Assembly (NCBI GenBank): GCA_004193595.1
Contig: RPGQ01000002.1
Location: 67,965 to 116,341, forward strand
Direction of reading: 5' to 3'
DNA length: 48,377 nt
From: Desulfobacteraceae bacterium Eth-SRB2
Lineage (GTDB): Bacteria > Desulfobacterota > Desulfobacteria > Desulfobacterales > UBA11574
Shown here: in pieces, positions 34,415-43,719 of the stretch
Layout of the letters: each line of letters begins with the position of its first letter
Position numbering within the stretch: position 1 is the stretch's first letter
The notes under the pieces: model-generated
Databases searched by the model: none
Told to the model about the DNA's origin: nothing
Seen by the model: the letters and a program-made list of their open reading frames with translations, nothing else
Translations under genes and position numbers: made by a program

Positions 34415-35200
34415 TTGAGTTCTTATGGAATATTTCATAGAATAGCCTTACAACTATTTAACTTTTTTTCATCCAGAAAAGATCAGTGTTTGTGCACCGT
34501 TTGCGGAGCCCAAGGGAAATTTCTGAAACGTTCATCTAATCTCAGAGAGTCAATGATTTGCCCCCATTGTCAATGCATATCAAGGGGGAGACACGTTGCA
34601 AAACTTATCTTAGATACTTTTTCTCCGGATAAGACCTCACTAAATGATGCCCGTAACGAATTAAGTAAATTGAGAATATATGAACTTTCATGCAACGGTT
34701 CCATACATGAAGCATTAAAAGCCCTGCCCTTATATCATTGCTCTGAGTATTTCGATGACGTACCTCCTGGAACGATAACTCCGGAAGGTATTAGATGTGA
34801 AGATATAAGAAGGTTGTCATTTCAAGATGGTTATTTCGATCTAATCATTTCGGAAGATGTGTTAGAACATGTTGACGACTATGAAAAAGCATTTTCAGAA
34901 ATATACAGGGCACTAAAGCCGGGTGGTCATCATATCTTTACGATTCCCCTTTATGGTGACAGAAAAACGCGAAAGAAGGCTTTGGTTAAAAATGGCGAAA
35001 TAGTACACCTTTTGCCGCCGGAGTATCACGGTGATCCGGTAAGAGGCAAGATATTAGTATTTAATGAATTTGGGACGGATCTCAGCGATATTCTTGCTAT
35101 GCTTGGATTTCAGTGTGAATTCGTTGTTGCAGGGAAAATGGACGAAAAGAAATTCGGGATATTTAGCAGCATAGTTTTAAGAACCTGGAAACCTATATAG
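34415..35200 (+). CDS. Zinc-ribbon-containing SAM-dependent methyltransferase
   Basis: The product is 261 residues from TTG 34415, supported by AGAGGGAAG about nine bases upstream and by the lack of an earlier in-frame ATG. Residues about 25-55 carry a four-cysteine zinc ribbon (CLCTVCG and ICPHCQC). The methyltransferase core is partly degenerate at the glycine loop (LRIYELSCNGSIHEAL) but keeps FDLIISEDVLEHVDDYEKAF and IYRALKPGGHHIFTIPLYGD. This resembles putative glycosyl- or peptide-associated methyltransferases in capsule loci. The substrate is unknown. Confidence 0.8.
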   Translation: MSSYGIFHRIALQLFNFFSSRKDQCLCTVCGAQGKFLKRSSNLRESMICPHCQCISRGRHVAKLILDTFSPDKTSLNDARNELSKLRIYELSCNGSIHEALKALPLYHCSEYFDDVPPGTITPEGIRCEDIRRLSFQDGYFDLIISEDVLEHVDDYEKAFSEIYRALKPGGHHIFTIPLYGDRKTRKKALVKNGEIVHLLPPEYHGDPVRGKILVFNEFGTDLSDILAMLGFQCEFVVAGKMDEKKFGIFSSIVLRTWKPI

Positions 35201-35244
35201 ATCTGATAATTTTGGACAGAATTAGACTGCCACATATTTTTAAA

Positions 35245-37320
35245 ATGTCAATATTACGGAGATATCTCACGCGAAGTGTAGAGATATTACAAAGTGAAGG
35301 CATGGGATCGCTTTGGAGGCACATACGTTTAAAAACTAATATCAGAAGATTTACAGTAATTAACCCACATAAGTATTCGATTGAAGAGGATATTGGCCCG
35401 CTGAGATTTGCTGCTTGTCAGGAACCGATCATATCCATCATTATACCCGTATTTAATCAACCACTTTATACTTACAGCTGTTTGAAAAGCATTGCCGAGA
35501 ATTCGGCTGATCTTCCATTCGAAGTGATTGTGATTGACGACTGTTCCGATCCGGAAACCATGGAAATGCTGAGGATGATAGAAAATATCCGGGTTATCCG
35601 AAACGAAACAAACCGGGGCTTTATCAAATCATGTAACCGGGGTGCCGGGGAAGCAAAAGGACGATATCTTGTCATTCTCAACAACGATACAATCGTCACT
35701 GAAGGCTGGCTGCAAGCTTTGCTTAAGACTTATGAATTTGACAGCAAGACAGGTCTTGTTGGCTGCAAGCTGATCTATCCAGACGGACAATTGCAAGAAG
35801 CCGGTGGGATTTTCTGGAACGACGGGTCTGCATGGAACTATGGGAAGCTTGACGATCAAAACAAGCCTGAATACAATTATCTCCGGGAAGTTGACTATTG
35901 CTCCGGCGCATGTCTGATGATTCCCCGTCAGCTTTTCCATGATGTGGGGATGTTTGATGAGGAGTATGCGCCCGCGTACTACGAGGATGCCGATCTGGCA
36001 TTCAAAGTACGTGAGATGGGGAGAAAAGTATATTATCAACCCGGAGCAGTGGTCGTCCACTTTGAAGGAGTCACTTCGGGGACGAGTGTATCCCACGGCG
36101 TAAAGCGATACCAAAGAATAAATCACAATAAGTTCTATCAGAAATGGAAGAGCGTTTTGGCCGGGTATCGAGATAATGGTGTTTATCCGGAATTTGAAAA
36201 AGAACGCTGTGTAGATAAACGGATACTTGTTGTGGACGCTCGTATGATTACACCGGACCGCGATGCCGGCTCACATCGAATGTTTGAGCTTTTGGATATT
36301 TTTCGAGAGCTGGGCTATAAGGTTACTTTTGTTCCCGACAACCTCGCTTATCAGCAACCATATGTAAGTAACTTACAGGAACGAGGCGTTGAGGTTCTTT
36401 ACTCCCCATACATCAAATCCGTCGAGAAGTATCTTCGAGATAGCGGTGGACATTTCGACGTTATCGTGTTGAGCCGCGCCGATGTGGCATGCAGGTTTAT
36501 CAATTATGTCAAAGAGTATTCCCCGGATGCGTTAGTGATATTTGATACAGTAGATCTGCACTTTTTGCGTGAACGGAGAATGGCGGAACTAAAAAATAGC
36601 AGGTCTCTACAGAGATTGGCAGAGGACCGGAAAAAGCAGGAACTCGATATTGCCTCGAAGGCAGACATTACGGTGGTCGTGAGTCCTGTGGAGAAAGAAA
36701 TTATCCAGAAAAGTTCGCCTGAACTGCGCATTGAGATCGTACCGACCATTCATGAAGTTCATGGTTCCGGCTCATCATTTCAGAAACGTGACGGTATCCT
36801 GTTTGTAGGAGGGTTTGAACATCCCCCGAATACAGATGCGGCTATTTATTATGTTCAGGAAATACTTCCTCTAATTCGACAAAGGCTTGGAGGAACAAAT
36901 ACATATATCGTGGGCAACAATCCACCATCAGCGATTACCTTACTTGCATCACGGGATGTTATCGTGACGGGATATGTGGAAGACATATCAAATTATTTCA
37001 ATAAGTGCCGTGTTTCTATCGCACCACTGAGATATGGTTCTGGTGTCAAAGGGAAGGTTAACATGAGTATGAGTTACGGACTTCCCACTGTAGTGAGCTC
37101 TATAGCGGCGGAAGGCATGTTTTTAAGCGATGGATGTGATGCCTTGATTGCGGACACCCCCAAATCATTTGCAAATGCGGTCGTTCGGCTATATAATGAT
37201 GAGATTTTGTGGAACAAGTTATCTGCAAATGGGTTAAGTAACGTAGAAAAATATTTCAGTAAGGACATGGCGAAAGAGACCTTGGAAAATATTTTCAGTC
37301 TCAAACAAGGCAAGGCGTGA
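35245..37320 (+). CDS. GT2-GT4 fusion glycosyltransferase
   Basis: The product is 691 residues from ATG 35245; the in-frame TTG 35212 adds 11 residues. Residues 1-35 are the module shared with the methyltransferase at 26169. Residues about 60-310 are a GT2 enzyme (ISIIIPVFNQ, VIDDCSDPET, LVILNNDTIVTEGWL, EVDYCSGACLMIPR, YEDADLAFKVREMG). Residues about 325-691 are a GT4-like enzyme (ILVVDARMITPDRDAGSHRM, ISNYFNKCRVSIAPLRYGSG, KGKVNMSMSYGLP). It is paralogous to the C-terminal 620 residues of the protein at 18521. It probably adds two successive sugars, or polymerises, at the cytoplasmic membrane. Confidence 0.92.
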   Translation: MSILRRYLTRSVEILQSEGMGSLWRHIRLKTNIRRFTVINPHKYSIEEDIGPLRFAACQEPIISIIIPVFNQPLYTYSCLKSIAENSADLPFEVIVIDDCSDPETMEMLRMIENIRVIRNETNRGFIKSCNRGAGEAKGRYLVILNNDTIVTEGWLQALLKTYEFDSKTGLVGCKLIYPDGQLQEAGGIFWNDGSAWNYGKLDDQNKPEYNYLREVDYCSGACLMIPRQLFHDVGMFDEEYAPAYYEDADLAFKVREMGRKVYYQPGAVVVHFEGVTSGTSVSHGVKRYQRINHNKFYQKWKSVLAGYRDNGVYPEFEKERCVDKRILVVDARMITPDRDAGSHRMFELLDIFRELGYKVTFVPDNLAYQQPYVSNLQERGVEVLYSPYIKSVEKYLRDSGGHFDVIVLSRADVACRFINYVKEYSPDALVIFDTVDLHFLRERRMAELKNSRSLQRLAEDRKKQELDIASKADITVVVSPVEKEIIQKSSPELRIEIVPTIHEVHGSGSSFQKRDGILFVGGFEHPPNTDAAIYYVQEILPLIRQRLGGTNTYIVGNNPPSAITLLASRDVIVTGYVEDISNYFNKCRVSIAPLRYGSGVKGKVNMSMSYGLPTVVSSIAAEGMFLSDGCDALIADTPKSFANAVVRLYNDEILWNKLSANGLSNVEKYFSKDMAKETLENIFSLKQGKA

Positions 37321-37465
37321 GATAGTTCTCTTGGATTGCAAAAGGATTATAACGAGTTACAAGGAGTCGAATGGTGCTCATAATCCAATATTTTCAGAAA
37401 TCAGAATGTCCGTTTTGTAAATTTATTTTGTTTCCCGTTGTCCGGCTCCTGAATTCCGTGCAGTT

Positions 37466-38440
37466 ATGCAAAAAACGGATTTAATGCTTTATCTGATATC
37501 ATTTTTATTGGGAGGAACAGGCGCCTGGTTTATTTCTCGCCGGGGAAAGGCCTTGGGCCTTCTGGACAAGCCGAATGATCGGAGTTCGCACAATTCGGTG
37601 GTACCAAAGGGCGGCGGGATCGGGATCCTGGCCGCCTTTTTTGTTTGCTCCGTCGCCTTTTCAATACCGAAAAGCTTCTGGATTCCGGCGGTATCCCTCT
37701 CTTTATTCAGTTTTTGGGGGGATCGTTCTGAGATCAGGCCAAAAAAACGTCTTTTGTTTCAGTTTGCTGCAGGAACAATTCTTTTGATCGGAATTTTAAT
37801 GGGAAAGGGAAGCGGGTTTGCGGCATATGTATGGGTGCCTTTATTGGCAATATTTATTGTAGGCACTTCAAATTATTACAATTTTATGGACGGAATCAAC
37901 GGGATCGCCGGCATTACAGGGCTGGTCGGATTCGGACTTTTAGGCTGGTTTGCATCTACCGGTGACGCTGATCGGCAGATCATTACTCTGTGCGTTTGTA
38001 TGTCGTTTGCCTGTTTGGGGTTTCTTCCATTTAATATGCCAAAGGCCAGGGTTTTTATGGGGGATGTGGGCAGCATTTTACTGGGATTTTTATTTGCAGG
38101 TATGGTGGTCTATCTTTCCAGGAGCCTGCTTAATTTTATCTGTATGGCAGGATTTTTATTTCCGTTTTATGCAGACGAGTTAACCACTGTGATTGTCAGG
38201 TTAAAAGATGGTGAAAAATTGAGCAACCCCCATCGCAGACACCTTTATCAACTTTTGGCAAACGAATATGGAATCCCGCACTGGAAAGTATCATTGGGAT
38301 ATGGTTTGTTTCAGCTGCTCGTCGGCATAAGTGTCCTTCGGCTAAAAAGTTCCGGCATCACGATCGTATTATCGTCGATGATACTTTATTTTTGTACCTT
38401 TTCAATATTATCTTTTATCTTTCGCAAAAAAGTTAGGTGA
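37466..38440 (+). CDS. Undecaprenyl-phosphate sugar-1-phosphate transferase (WecA/WbpL-like)
   Basis: The product is 324 residues and a polytopic membrane protein of the MraY/WecA family. Landmarks are LLDKPNDRSSHN-x3-PKGGGIGI, GTSNYYNFMDGINGIAG (catalytic Asp region), ARVFMGDVGSILLGF and the cytoplasmic HRRHLYQLLA loop. It starts glycan synthesis by moving a sugar-1-phosphate from a UDP-sugar to undecaprenyl phosphate. The nearby WbpV-like and WbpM-like genes suggest that the first sugar is an N-acetyl-6-deoxyhexosamine, as in the Pseudomonas wbpV-wbpL-wbpM set. It starts 145 bases after the GT fusion. Confidence 0.92.
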   Translation: MQKTDLMLYLISFLLGGTGAWFISRRGKALGLLDKPNDRSSHNSVVPKGGGIGILAAFFVCSVAFSIPKSFWIPAVSLSLFSFWGDRSEIRPKKRLLFQFAAGTILLIGILMGKGSGFAAYVWVPLLAIFIVGTSNYYNFMDGINGIAGITGLVGFGLLGWFASTGDADRQIITLCVCMSFACLGFLPFNMPKARVFMGDVGSILLGFLFAGMVVYLSRSLLNFICMAGFLFPFYADELTTVIVRLKDGEKLSNPHRRHLYQLLANEYGIPHWKVSLGYGLFQLLVGISVLRLKSSGITIVLSSMILYFCTFSILSFIFRKKVR

Positions 38441-38574
38441 GGAATCTGAAAATAACAAGATGTGCCTGTCCGGACTTTTTATTCTCCAATACGGAGCCTC
38501 GTAAATTCTATAACTTTTCGAAAACAAATGTTTTTATAATGGCAACCTGTTTATACCCTATGGAAGAATGGAAT

Positions 38575-38623
38575 GCTGATATGTGGGGGCGAAGCCCCTA
38601 AGTTCAAATTTGTGGATATCAGC
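38575..38623 (+). other. Two-tier hairpin in the 261-base gap before 38702
   Basis: An outer stem GCTGATAT / ATATCAGC (38575-38582 and 38616-38623) encloses an inner hairpin GGGGC-GAA-GCCCC (38586-38598). It may be an attenuator, an mRNA processing signal or a small repeat. The rest of the gap 38441-38701 shows nothing I recognise, and no JUMPstart/ops element is present. Confidence 0.4.
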
Positions 38624-38701
38624 TGTTTTGAAAAAAAATGTGGGTTGAAAATCAGTGCGATTTTAGCCCGTTGGACTTATTAAATTACCTCAATTCAAAA
38701 T

Positions 38702-39418
38702 ATGAAAATATCGGTCTGTATAGCTAGTTTTAATGGTGAACCCTATATAAAAGATCAAATATCTTCGATTTTTCCACAGCTTGGCTCTGAAGATGAAATT
38801 ATTATTTCAGATGATAACTCCACAGACAAAACCGTGGATATCATAAAAGGTTTTAATGATCCAAGAATACGGGTCTATACCAACAAATTTCGGAACCCCA
38901 TCTTTAATTTTGAATTTGCTTTAAGTCACTGTAATGGTGACCTGATATTTTTATCGGATCAAGATGACCTGTGGAATGCCAACAAGGTAAAAATAGTATC
39001 TGAACTATTAAAAGAATATGACATGGTCGTAACAGACTGTGAGGTTATTGATGAGAATGGACTCACTATTCACGACTCATTTTTTAAATTAAGAAATTCC
39101 GATAAGGGTCTAATAAAAAATTTTATAAAGAATTCATATCTTGGATGTTGTATGGCCATGAAAAGGAGAATCCTCGAAAAGGCTTTACCGTTTCCCAAAT
39201 CAATACCCATGCATGATATTTGGATCGGAATGATTGCTGAGTTATATGGGATAACATATTTTTGCAATCAAAAATTAGTCAGATACAGAAGGCACGGGAA
39301 TAACAAGACCTGTACGGCAGAAAAAAGCAGCTATAGTTTACATAAAAAAATAGTTTGGCGATTGAATTTGGGAATGAGTCTATTGACCCGACATCTAAGT
39401 ATCAAAATGAGAAGGTAA
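38702..39418 (+). CDS. Family 2 glycosyltransferase (RfaG/WaaV-like)
   Basis: The product is 238 residues. ISVCIASFNGEPYIKDQISS, then DEIIISDDNSTDKT and LIFLSDQDDLWNANKV give the nucleotide-sugar and metal-binding DxD-type motifs of GT2. MHDIWIGMIAELYG and the RYRRHGNNKT end are typical of dTDP-rhamnosyl or galactosyl transferases of this group. It is AT-rich compared with the genes before 37320. No ribosome site is apparent. The sugar specificity cannot be read from the sequence. Confidence 0.9.
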   Translation: MKISVCIASFNGEPYIKDQISSIFPQLGSEDEIIISDDNSTDKTVDIIKGFNDPRIRVYTNKFRNPIFNFEFALSHCNGDLIFLSDQDDLWNANKVKIVSELLKEYDMVVTDCEVIDENGLTIHDSFFKLRNSDKGLIKNFIKNSYLGCCMAMKRRILEKALPFPKSIPMHDIWIGMIAELYGITYFCNQKLVRYRRHGNNKTCTAEKSSYSLHKKIVWRLNLGMSLLTRHLSIKMRR

Positions 39419-39474
39419 CAACAGAATGTTACGACCGAAGAGGATTCCCTTGTGAAATTATACGGTGTTTACAT

Positions 39475-40230
39475 TTGAAAGTTTCTATTGTTACAGTTAG
39501 TCTTAACAGTCATGCGACAATTGAGGATACAATTATATCCGTCGTCAATCAGACTTATCCGGCAATTGAGCATATCATCATAGACGGCGGCTCAAAAGAT
39601 GGCACCGTCAATATAATTCACAAATATAGTAATAAAATCAAAAAATTGGTTTCGGAACCGGACAAAGGCATATACGACGCCATGAATAAGGGGATTAACC
39701 TGGCAACCGGCGAAATCGTTGGCTTTCTCAACGCTGATGATGTTTATTTTGACAAGGAATGCGTTGCTCATGTGGTTAACGAGTTTCGGGCGAAAAACGT
39801 CGATTCAGTTTTTGCCGATCTGGTTTATGTCTATCCCGACAATTTAATGAAAGTGGTCAGATACTACAGTTCCAAAAAATTTTCTCCCCGACAGTTTGCC
39901 TATGGTTGGATGCCCGCCCATCCCACCTTTTTTGCCAAACGGAATTGTTATGGATTATACGGTCTTTTTAAGACAGACTATATGATTGCATCGGATTACG
40001 AACTTCTTATAAGGTTTCTTTCAAAATATAAAATTACATACAGCTATATTCCCAAAGTATTGGTAAAAATGCGAATGGGCGGTATAAGTACACGGAATTT
40101 AAAAAATAACTGGATCCTGAACAGGGAAATCATTCGTGCCTGTTCTGAAAATGGCATCAAAACAAACATGCTCAAAGTGTTATCCAAATATTCTACCAAG
40201 GCTTTACAACTCATAGAAAAACCAAAGTAA
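39475..40230 (+). CDS. Family 2 glycosyltransferase (WcaA/SpsA-like)
   Basis: The product is 251 residues. TTG 39475 is chosen because the GT2 fold begins directly (KVSIVTVSLNSHATIEDTI); the open frame upstream (from TTG 39355) overlaps the previous gene and looks non-coding. IDGGSKDGTV, SEPDKGIYDAMNKGI and VGFLNADDVYFD are the usual GT2 motifs for PslC/WcaA-type enzymes. GWMPAHPTFFAKRN and ASDYELLIRFL are the downstream acceptor-side signatures. It lies 56 bases after the preceding GT2 gene and 17 bases before the SDR gene, so the three are probably co-transcribed. Confidence 0.88.
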   Translation: MKVSIVTVSLNSHATIEDTIISVVNQTYPAIEHIIIDGGSKDGTVNIIHKYSNKIKKLVSEPDKGIYDAMNKGINLATGEIVGFLNADDVYFDKECVAHVVNEFRAKNVDSVFADLVYVYPDNLMKVVRYYSSKKFSPRQFAYGWMPAHPTFFAKRNCYGLYGLFKTDYMIASDYELLIRFLSKYKITYSYIPKVLVKMRMGGISTRNLKNNWILNREIIRACSENGIKTNMLKVLSKYSTKALQLIEKPK

Positions 40231-40247
40231 AAAGTGGAATTTTTAAT

Positions 40248-41249
40248 TTGAAAAAAATATTTATAACCGGCGCTGCGGGATTTATCGGACAGGCCTTGTG
40301 CAAAAGAATAATCGCTAAAGGTTGGAAGATCAGAGGATCTGTCAGATCTTCAAGTCAACTGAACAAACTTCCGTCTGAAGTCGATGCTTTGCAGGTAGAA
40401 TTAATTGGACCCGATACAAACTTGAAAAAAGCTCTGGAAGGTGTGGACACGGTTATTCATCTATCAGCACGTGTTCATGTGATGAATGAATGTTACAAAG
40501 ATTCTCTTGCCTCATATCAACAGGTTAATGTGGCGGGTACAAAGCGTCTTTCGAGTTTGGCAGCAGATTCCGGGTGCCGTCGATTTGTTTTTATGAGTTC
40601 TGTAAAGGTAAATGGGAAGGAGAGATCACAACCTTACACCGAAATGGATATGCCCATGCCCTTGGATCCTTATGGAATCAGCAAGTGGGAAGCGGAACAA
40701 GCACTACATAAGATCGCTAATGAATCAGGAATGGAGATAGTTGTCCTGAGGGCACCATTGGTCTATGGACCTGGCGTCAAAGCAAACTTTTTACGTCTTT
40801 TTAAATTACTATACTATATGATACCGCTTCCTCTTGCTAATGTAACTAACCGCAGGAGTTTGATTTATTTAGAAAATCTTCTTGATGCCATTGTTACTTG
40901 TGTTAATCATCCCAGAGCAGCCGGGCAGACCTTTCTGGTAAGCGACGGCAGGGATTTATCCACACCAGAGTTGATTTGGCGGATTGCCGAAGCCATGGGC
41001 AGGAAAGCGCGCCTATTCTCTTTTCCACCGAGTATGTTGAAAACTATGGGTAAAATTATAGGAAGATCAGCAGAGATTGATCGACTTGCCGGATCCCTTT
41101 GCGTTGACAGCAGCAAGATCAGGAGGATGCTTGGATGGAAACCGCCGTATACTATAGAGGAGGGGATTCGTGAGACAGCAGAATGGTTCTTAAAATCCGC
41201 AGATTACCCCCGTACGATCTTCCGGCCCTACGGGGCGGGCACAGATTAA
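40248..41249 (+). CDS. NAD-dependent SDR epimerase/reductase, WbpV-like
   Basis: The product is 333 residues from TTG 40248. ITGAAGFIGQALCK is the NAD-binding motif, FMSSVKVNG the catalytic Ser strand, and YGISKWEAE the YxxxK pair. LSARVHVMNE and YGPGVKANFLRLFKLLYY are typical of the WbpV/WbgU-like 4-keto reductase/epimerase subgroup, placed between an initiating transferase and a WbpM-type dehydratase. It probably reduces the 4-keto product of the dehydratase at 41437 to UDP-QuiNAc or UDP-FucNAc. An ordinary UDP-hexose 4-epimerase activity is the alternative. Confidence 0.85.
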   Translation: MKKIFITGAAGFIGQALCKRIIAKGWKIRGSVRSSSQLNKLPSEVDALQVELIGPDTNLKKALEGVDTVIHLSARVHVMNECYKDSLASYQQVNVAGTKRLSSLAADSGCRRFVFMSSVKVNGKERSQPYTEMDMPMPLDPYGISKWEAEQALHKIANESGMEIVVLRAPLVYGPGVKANFLRLFKLLYYMIPLPLANVTNRRSLIYLENLLDAIVTCVNHPRAAGQTFLVSDGRDLSTPELIWRIAEAMGRKARLFSFPPSMLKTMGKIIGRSAEIDRLAGSLCVDSSKIRRMLGWKPPYTIEEGIRETAEWFLKSADYPRTIFRPYGAGTD

Positions 41250-41258
41250 CTCGGTTTC

Positions 41259-41301
41259 ATCGGTTCAATTGAATACAATCATTAAGTCGGTACGAACCGA
41301 T
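41259..41301 (+). other. Inverted repeat after the SDR gene
   Basis: ATCGGTTC (41259-41266) and GAACCGAT (41294-41301) form an 8-bp stem with a 27-base loop, 9 bases after the stop codon. It may act as a weak terminator or end-protection structure. Confidence 0.3.
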
Positions 41302-41436
41302 CAAAACTTGTATGGATGAATATAAATATTTTCAAAACAAAGGTTGCAAAATGGATGAAGAACATATACTTATAATTATTTGTACGATTAGCATATTGCC
41401 AGAAAGATAAATAATACGACGGGAAAAAAGCGTGTC

Positions 41437-43356
41437 ATGGATTTTAAAAAATTAGCTAATGTAATGATAAAATCCACGTTATTATATAGGAATTTTTTTT
41501 TAATTTTAGCCATGGACCTTTTTTTCTTGGCAAGCGCTTTCTATTTTGCCTACTTAATACGCTTTGATTTTATCATTCCGCAGCAATTTTCGATTTCACT
41601 TTATCAACTGTTGCCTTTATTCTTGATAACAAAAATTGTCATCTTTTATTTTTTTGACCTTTACCGCGGCATGTGGCGGTATACCAGCATTTCGGATCTA
41701 TTTAATATTATTAAGGCCTCCAGCTTAAGCACTCTATTGATGGTTGGTTTTATTCTTTTCAGCACCAGATTCCATGGGTTTTCCCGTTCGGTTTTTGTTA
41801 TTGACTGGTGTCTCACAATTCTATTTGTTTCTGGAATTCGTTTATGTATCCGCATTTATTTTGAGCATTTTTGTGATGACAACCCGGGTTCAATTCCCAT
41901 ATGGAAAACCTTGAGTACTTTTAAGAGAAAATATGGCGATTGTAAAAGACTCCTCATTATCGGCGCGGGAAATTGTGGTGAAAAGATCTACCGGGAAATA
42001 CATGACAATGCTCGGCTTCAATACCGTGTGGTGGGATTCCTTGATGATGATTCTGACAAACTTGGAAAAAAAATTCATGGTGTTCCGGTGCTGGGTCAAA
42101 TCAAGGATATCAGAAAAGTCATTAATAAAACAAAGGCTGATGAGGTACTGATTGCCATTTCATCGACAATCCCTCAAAAAATGCGCAATATTGTTGCAGA
42201 ATGTGAGCAGAGCGGCGTTACGTTCAAGACCATACCGAGCATGGGCGAACTTATTAACGGCGACGTAACGGTTAATGGCATCCGGGAAGTGGCGTACAGT
42301 GATCTTCTGGGCCGGGAAGTGATTCGGCTGGATGAGGAAAAGATTGGGGTATACCTTCAGGGACAATGCGTGCTGGTAACCGGTGCCGGCGGTTCCATTG
42401 GCTCCGAGCTTTGCAGGCAAATCTGCCGGTTTAGGCCTAAATGTTTACTTTTGATTGATCGGGCTGAAGGTCCCTTGTATGAAATTGAGTTAGAGCTCAA
42501 ACAGAATTTTAGGAATATAAAAATTATTACATTGCTGTTGGATGTTCAGGATAAAAAACAGCTTGAAAAGGCCTTTGAAGCTTACGGATCCCAGACGGTT
42601 TTCCATGCTGCTGCGTATAAACATGTACCCTTGCTGGAACTTCAGCCCTGGGAGGCCGTAACCAATAATATTCAGGGCACATTGAATATTATTGAAGCAG
42701 CAAAGAAGTTTAATGTTGAGCGATTTGTTTTTGTTTCCACCGATAAAGCGGTGAAACCCACGAGTATAATGGGTGCTTCCAAACGGGTGGCTGAAATGCT
42801 GATACAAAACCAGAACGGTTGCGGCCTTTCACATACACAGTTTATCATCGTTCGCTTTGGAAATGTGGTTGGAAGCGTTGGCAGTGTGGTTCCGCTTTTT
42901 AAAAAACAGATCCAAAAGGGCGGTCCGGTTACGGTCACGCATCCTGAGGTAACGCGATATTTCATGACAATTCCAGAGGCCTGTCAGCTTATTCTCCAGG
43001 CGTGTTCCATGGGCATCGGCAGTGAGATATTTTTATTGGAAATGGGTACATCAATCAAGATTGACGATATGGCCAGGGATCTTATTCGTCTGTCCGGATT
43101 TGAACCTGATGTGGACATCAATATTGAATATATCGGTCTCAGACCCGGTGAAAAACTTTATGAGGAGCTGATTATCGAGGGAGAAGGAGTCGTTCCCACC
43201 AACCATGAAAAGATCATGGTGCTAAAAGGGAAGGATTGCAATTTGCCGATATTAAACGGCAAGATAGACGACTTGATCCAAATAAGTATGACCCAGGATG
43301 CAAAAAAGATTAAAGCAAAGCTTAAAGAAATTGTGCCGGAATATCGGCCCTATTAA
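41437..43356 (+). CDS. wbpM: Membrane-bound UDP-GlcNAc 4,6-dehydratase (WbpM/PglF/CapD family)
   Basis: The product is 639 residues, the usual size for the long form. Four N-terminal membrane spans (about 20-135) are followed by a non-catalytic Rossmann domain (GAGNCGEKI, 177-185) and the catalytic SDR domain (GAGGSIGSE, 316-324; STDKAVKPTSIMGASKR, 434-450). The normal catalytic Tyr is Met445, with Lys449, which is the known S-M-K variation of the WbpM/PglF group. It makes UDP-2-acetamido-4-keto-2,6-dideoxyhexose. With the SDR at 40248 this can supply the first sugar for the transferase at 37466. The C-terminal GLRPGEKLYEEL motif is conserved. Confidence 0.93.
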   Translation: MDFKKLANVMIKSTLLYRNFFLILAMDLFFLASAFYFAYLIRFDFIIPQQFSISLYQLLPLFLITKIVIFYFFDLYRGMWRYTSISDLFNIIKASSLSTLLMVGFILFSTRFHGFSRSVFVIDWCLTILFVSGIRLCIRIYFEHFCDDNPGSIPIWKTLSTFKRKYGDCKRLLIIGAGNCGEKIYREIHDNARLQYRVVGFLDDDSDKLGKKIHGVPVLGQIKDIRKVINKTKADEVLIAISSTIPQKMRNIVAECEQSGVTFKTIPSMGELINGDVTVNGIREVAYSDLLGREVIRLDEEKIGVYLQGQCVLVTGAGGSIGSELCRQICRFRPKCLLLIDRAEGPLYEIELELKQNFRNIKIITLLLDVQDKKQLEKAFEAYGSQTVFHAAAYKHVPLLELQPWEAVTNNIQGTLNIIEAAKKFNVERFVFVSTDKAVKPTSIMGASKRVAEMLIQNQNGCGLSHTQFIIVRFGNVVGSVGSVVPLFKKQIQKGGPVTVTHPEVTRYFMTIPEACQLILQACSMGIGSEIFLLEMGTSIKIDDMARDLIRLSGFEPDVDINIEYIGLRPGEKLYEELIIEGEGVVPTNHEKIMVLKGKDCNLPILNGKIDDLIQISMTQDAKKIKAKLKEIVPEYRPY

Positions 43357-43470
43357 CATCTGTTCCTTTGACGGTATTGTCATTGATTGAATATTTTTAG
43401 GAAGTTTAAAAAGCCGTGATGATGGATCCCTATTGTTACGGTTTTTGTTGTTTTATCATTTATGATATAG

Positions 43471-43704
43471 GTAACCGTTCACAGGTTCAGGGTTCAATGT
43501 TCAGGGTTAAGGACAAAAACAGCATTGAAGACCCGAAGTTATAGTTAAAAATGCTCATTTTCCCAAATAATTGCCAATTTGTCTCCAAATTTTGGATTCG
43601 GCCTGACGAGGCTGACGCTTTTTCGTAAATGCGTATCCCAAATGCAGTCCGGGGACGAGAATGGAACCTTTAACCCCTGAACCTTTGAACCCGTGAACGC
43701 CTAC
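43471..43704 (+). repeat. Repeat family A, copy 3, with 8-bp target duplication
   Basis: The element is 234 bp, from GTAACCGTTCACAGG to CCGTGAACGCCTAC, flanked by a perfect 8-bp direct repeat TGATATAG (43463-43470 and 43705-43712). The terminal inverted repeats are imperfect. It ends 15 bases before the start codon at 43720, so it sits in the leader of the next gene. Confidence 0.9.
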
Positions 43705-43719
43705 TGATATAGATTAATT

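Noticed and set aside
39355..39474. 40-codon N-terminal extension of the second GT2 protein
   Set aside because: It overlaps the previous gene, has no conserved character, and the GT2 fold begins at TTG 39475.
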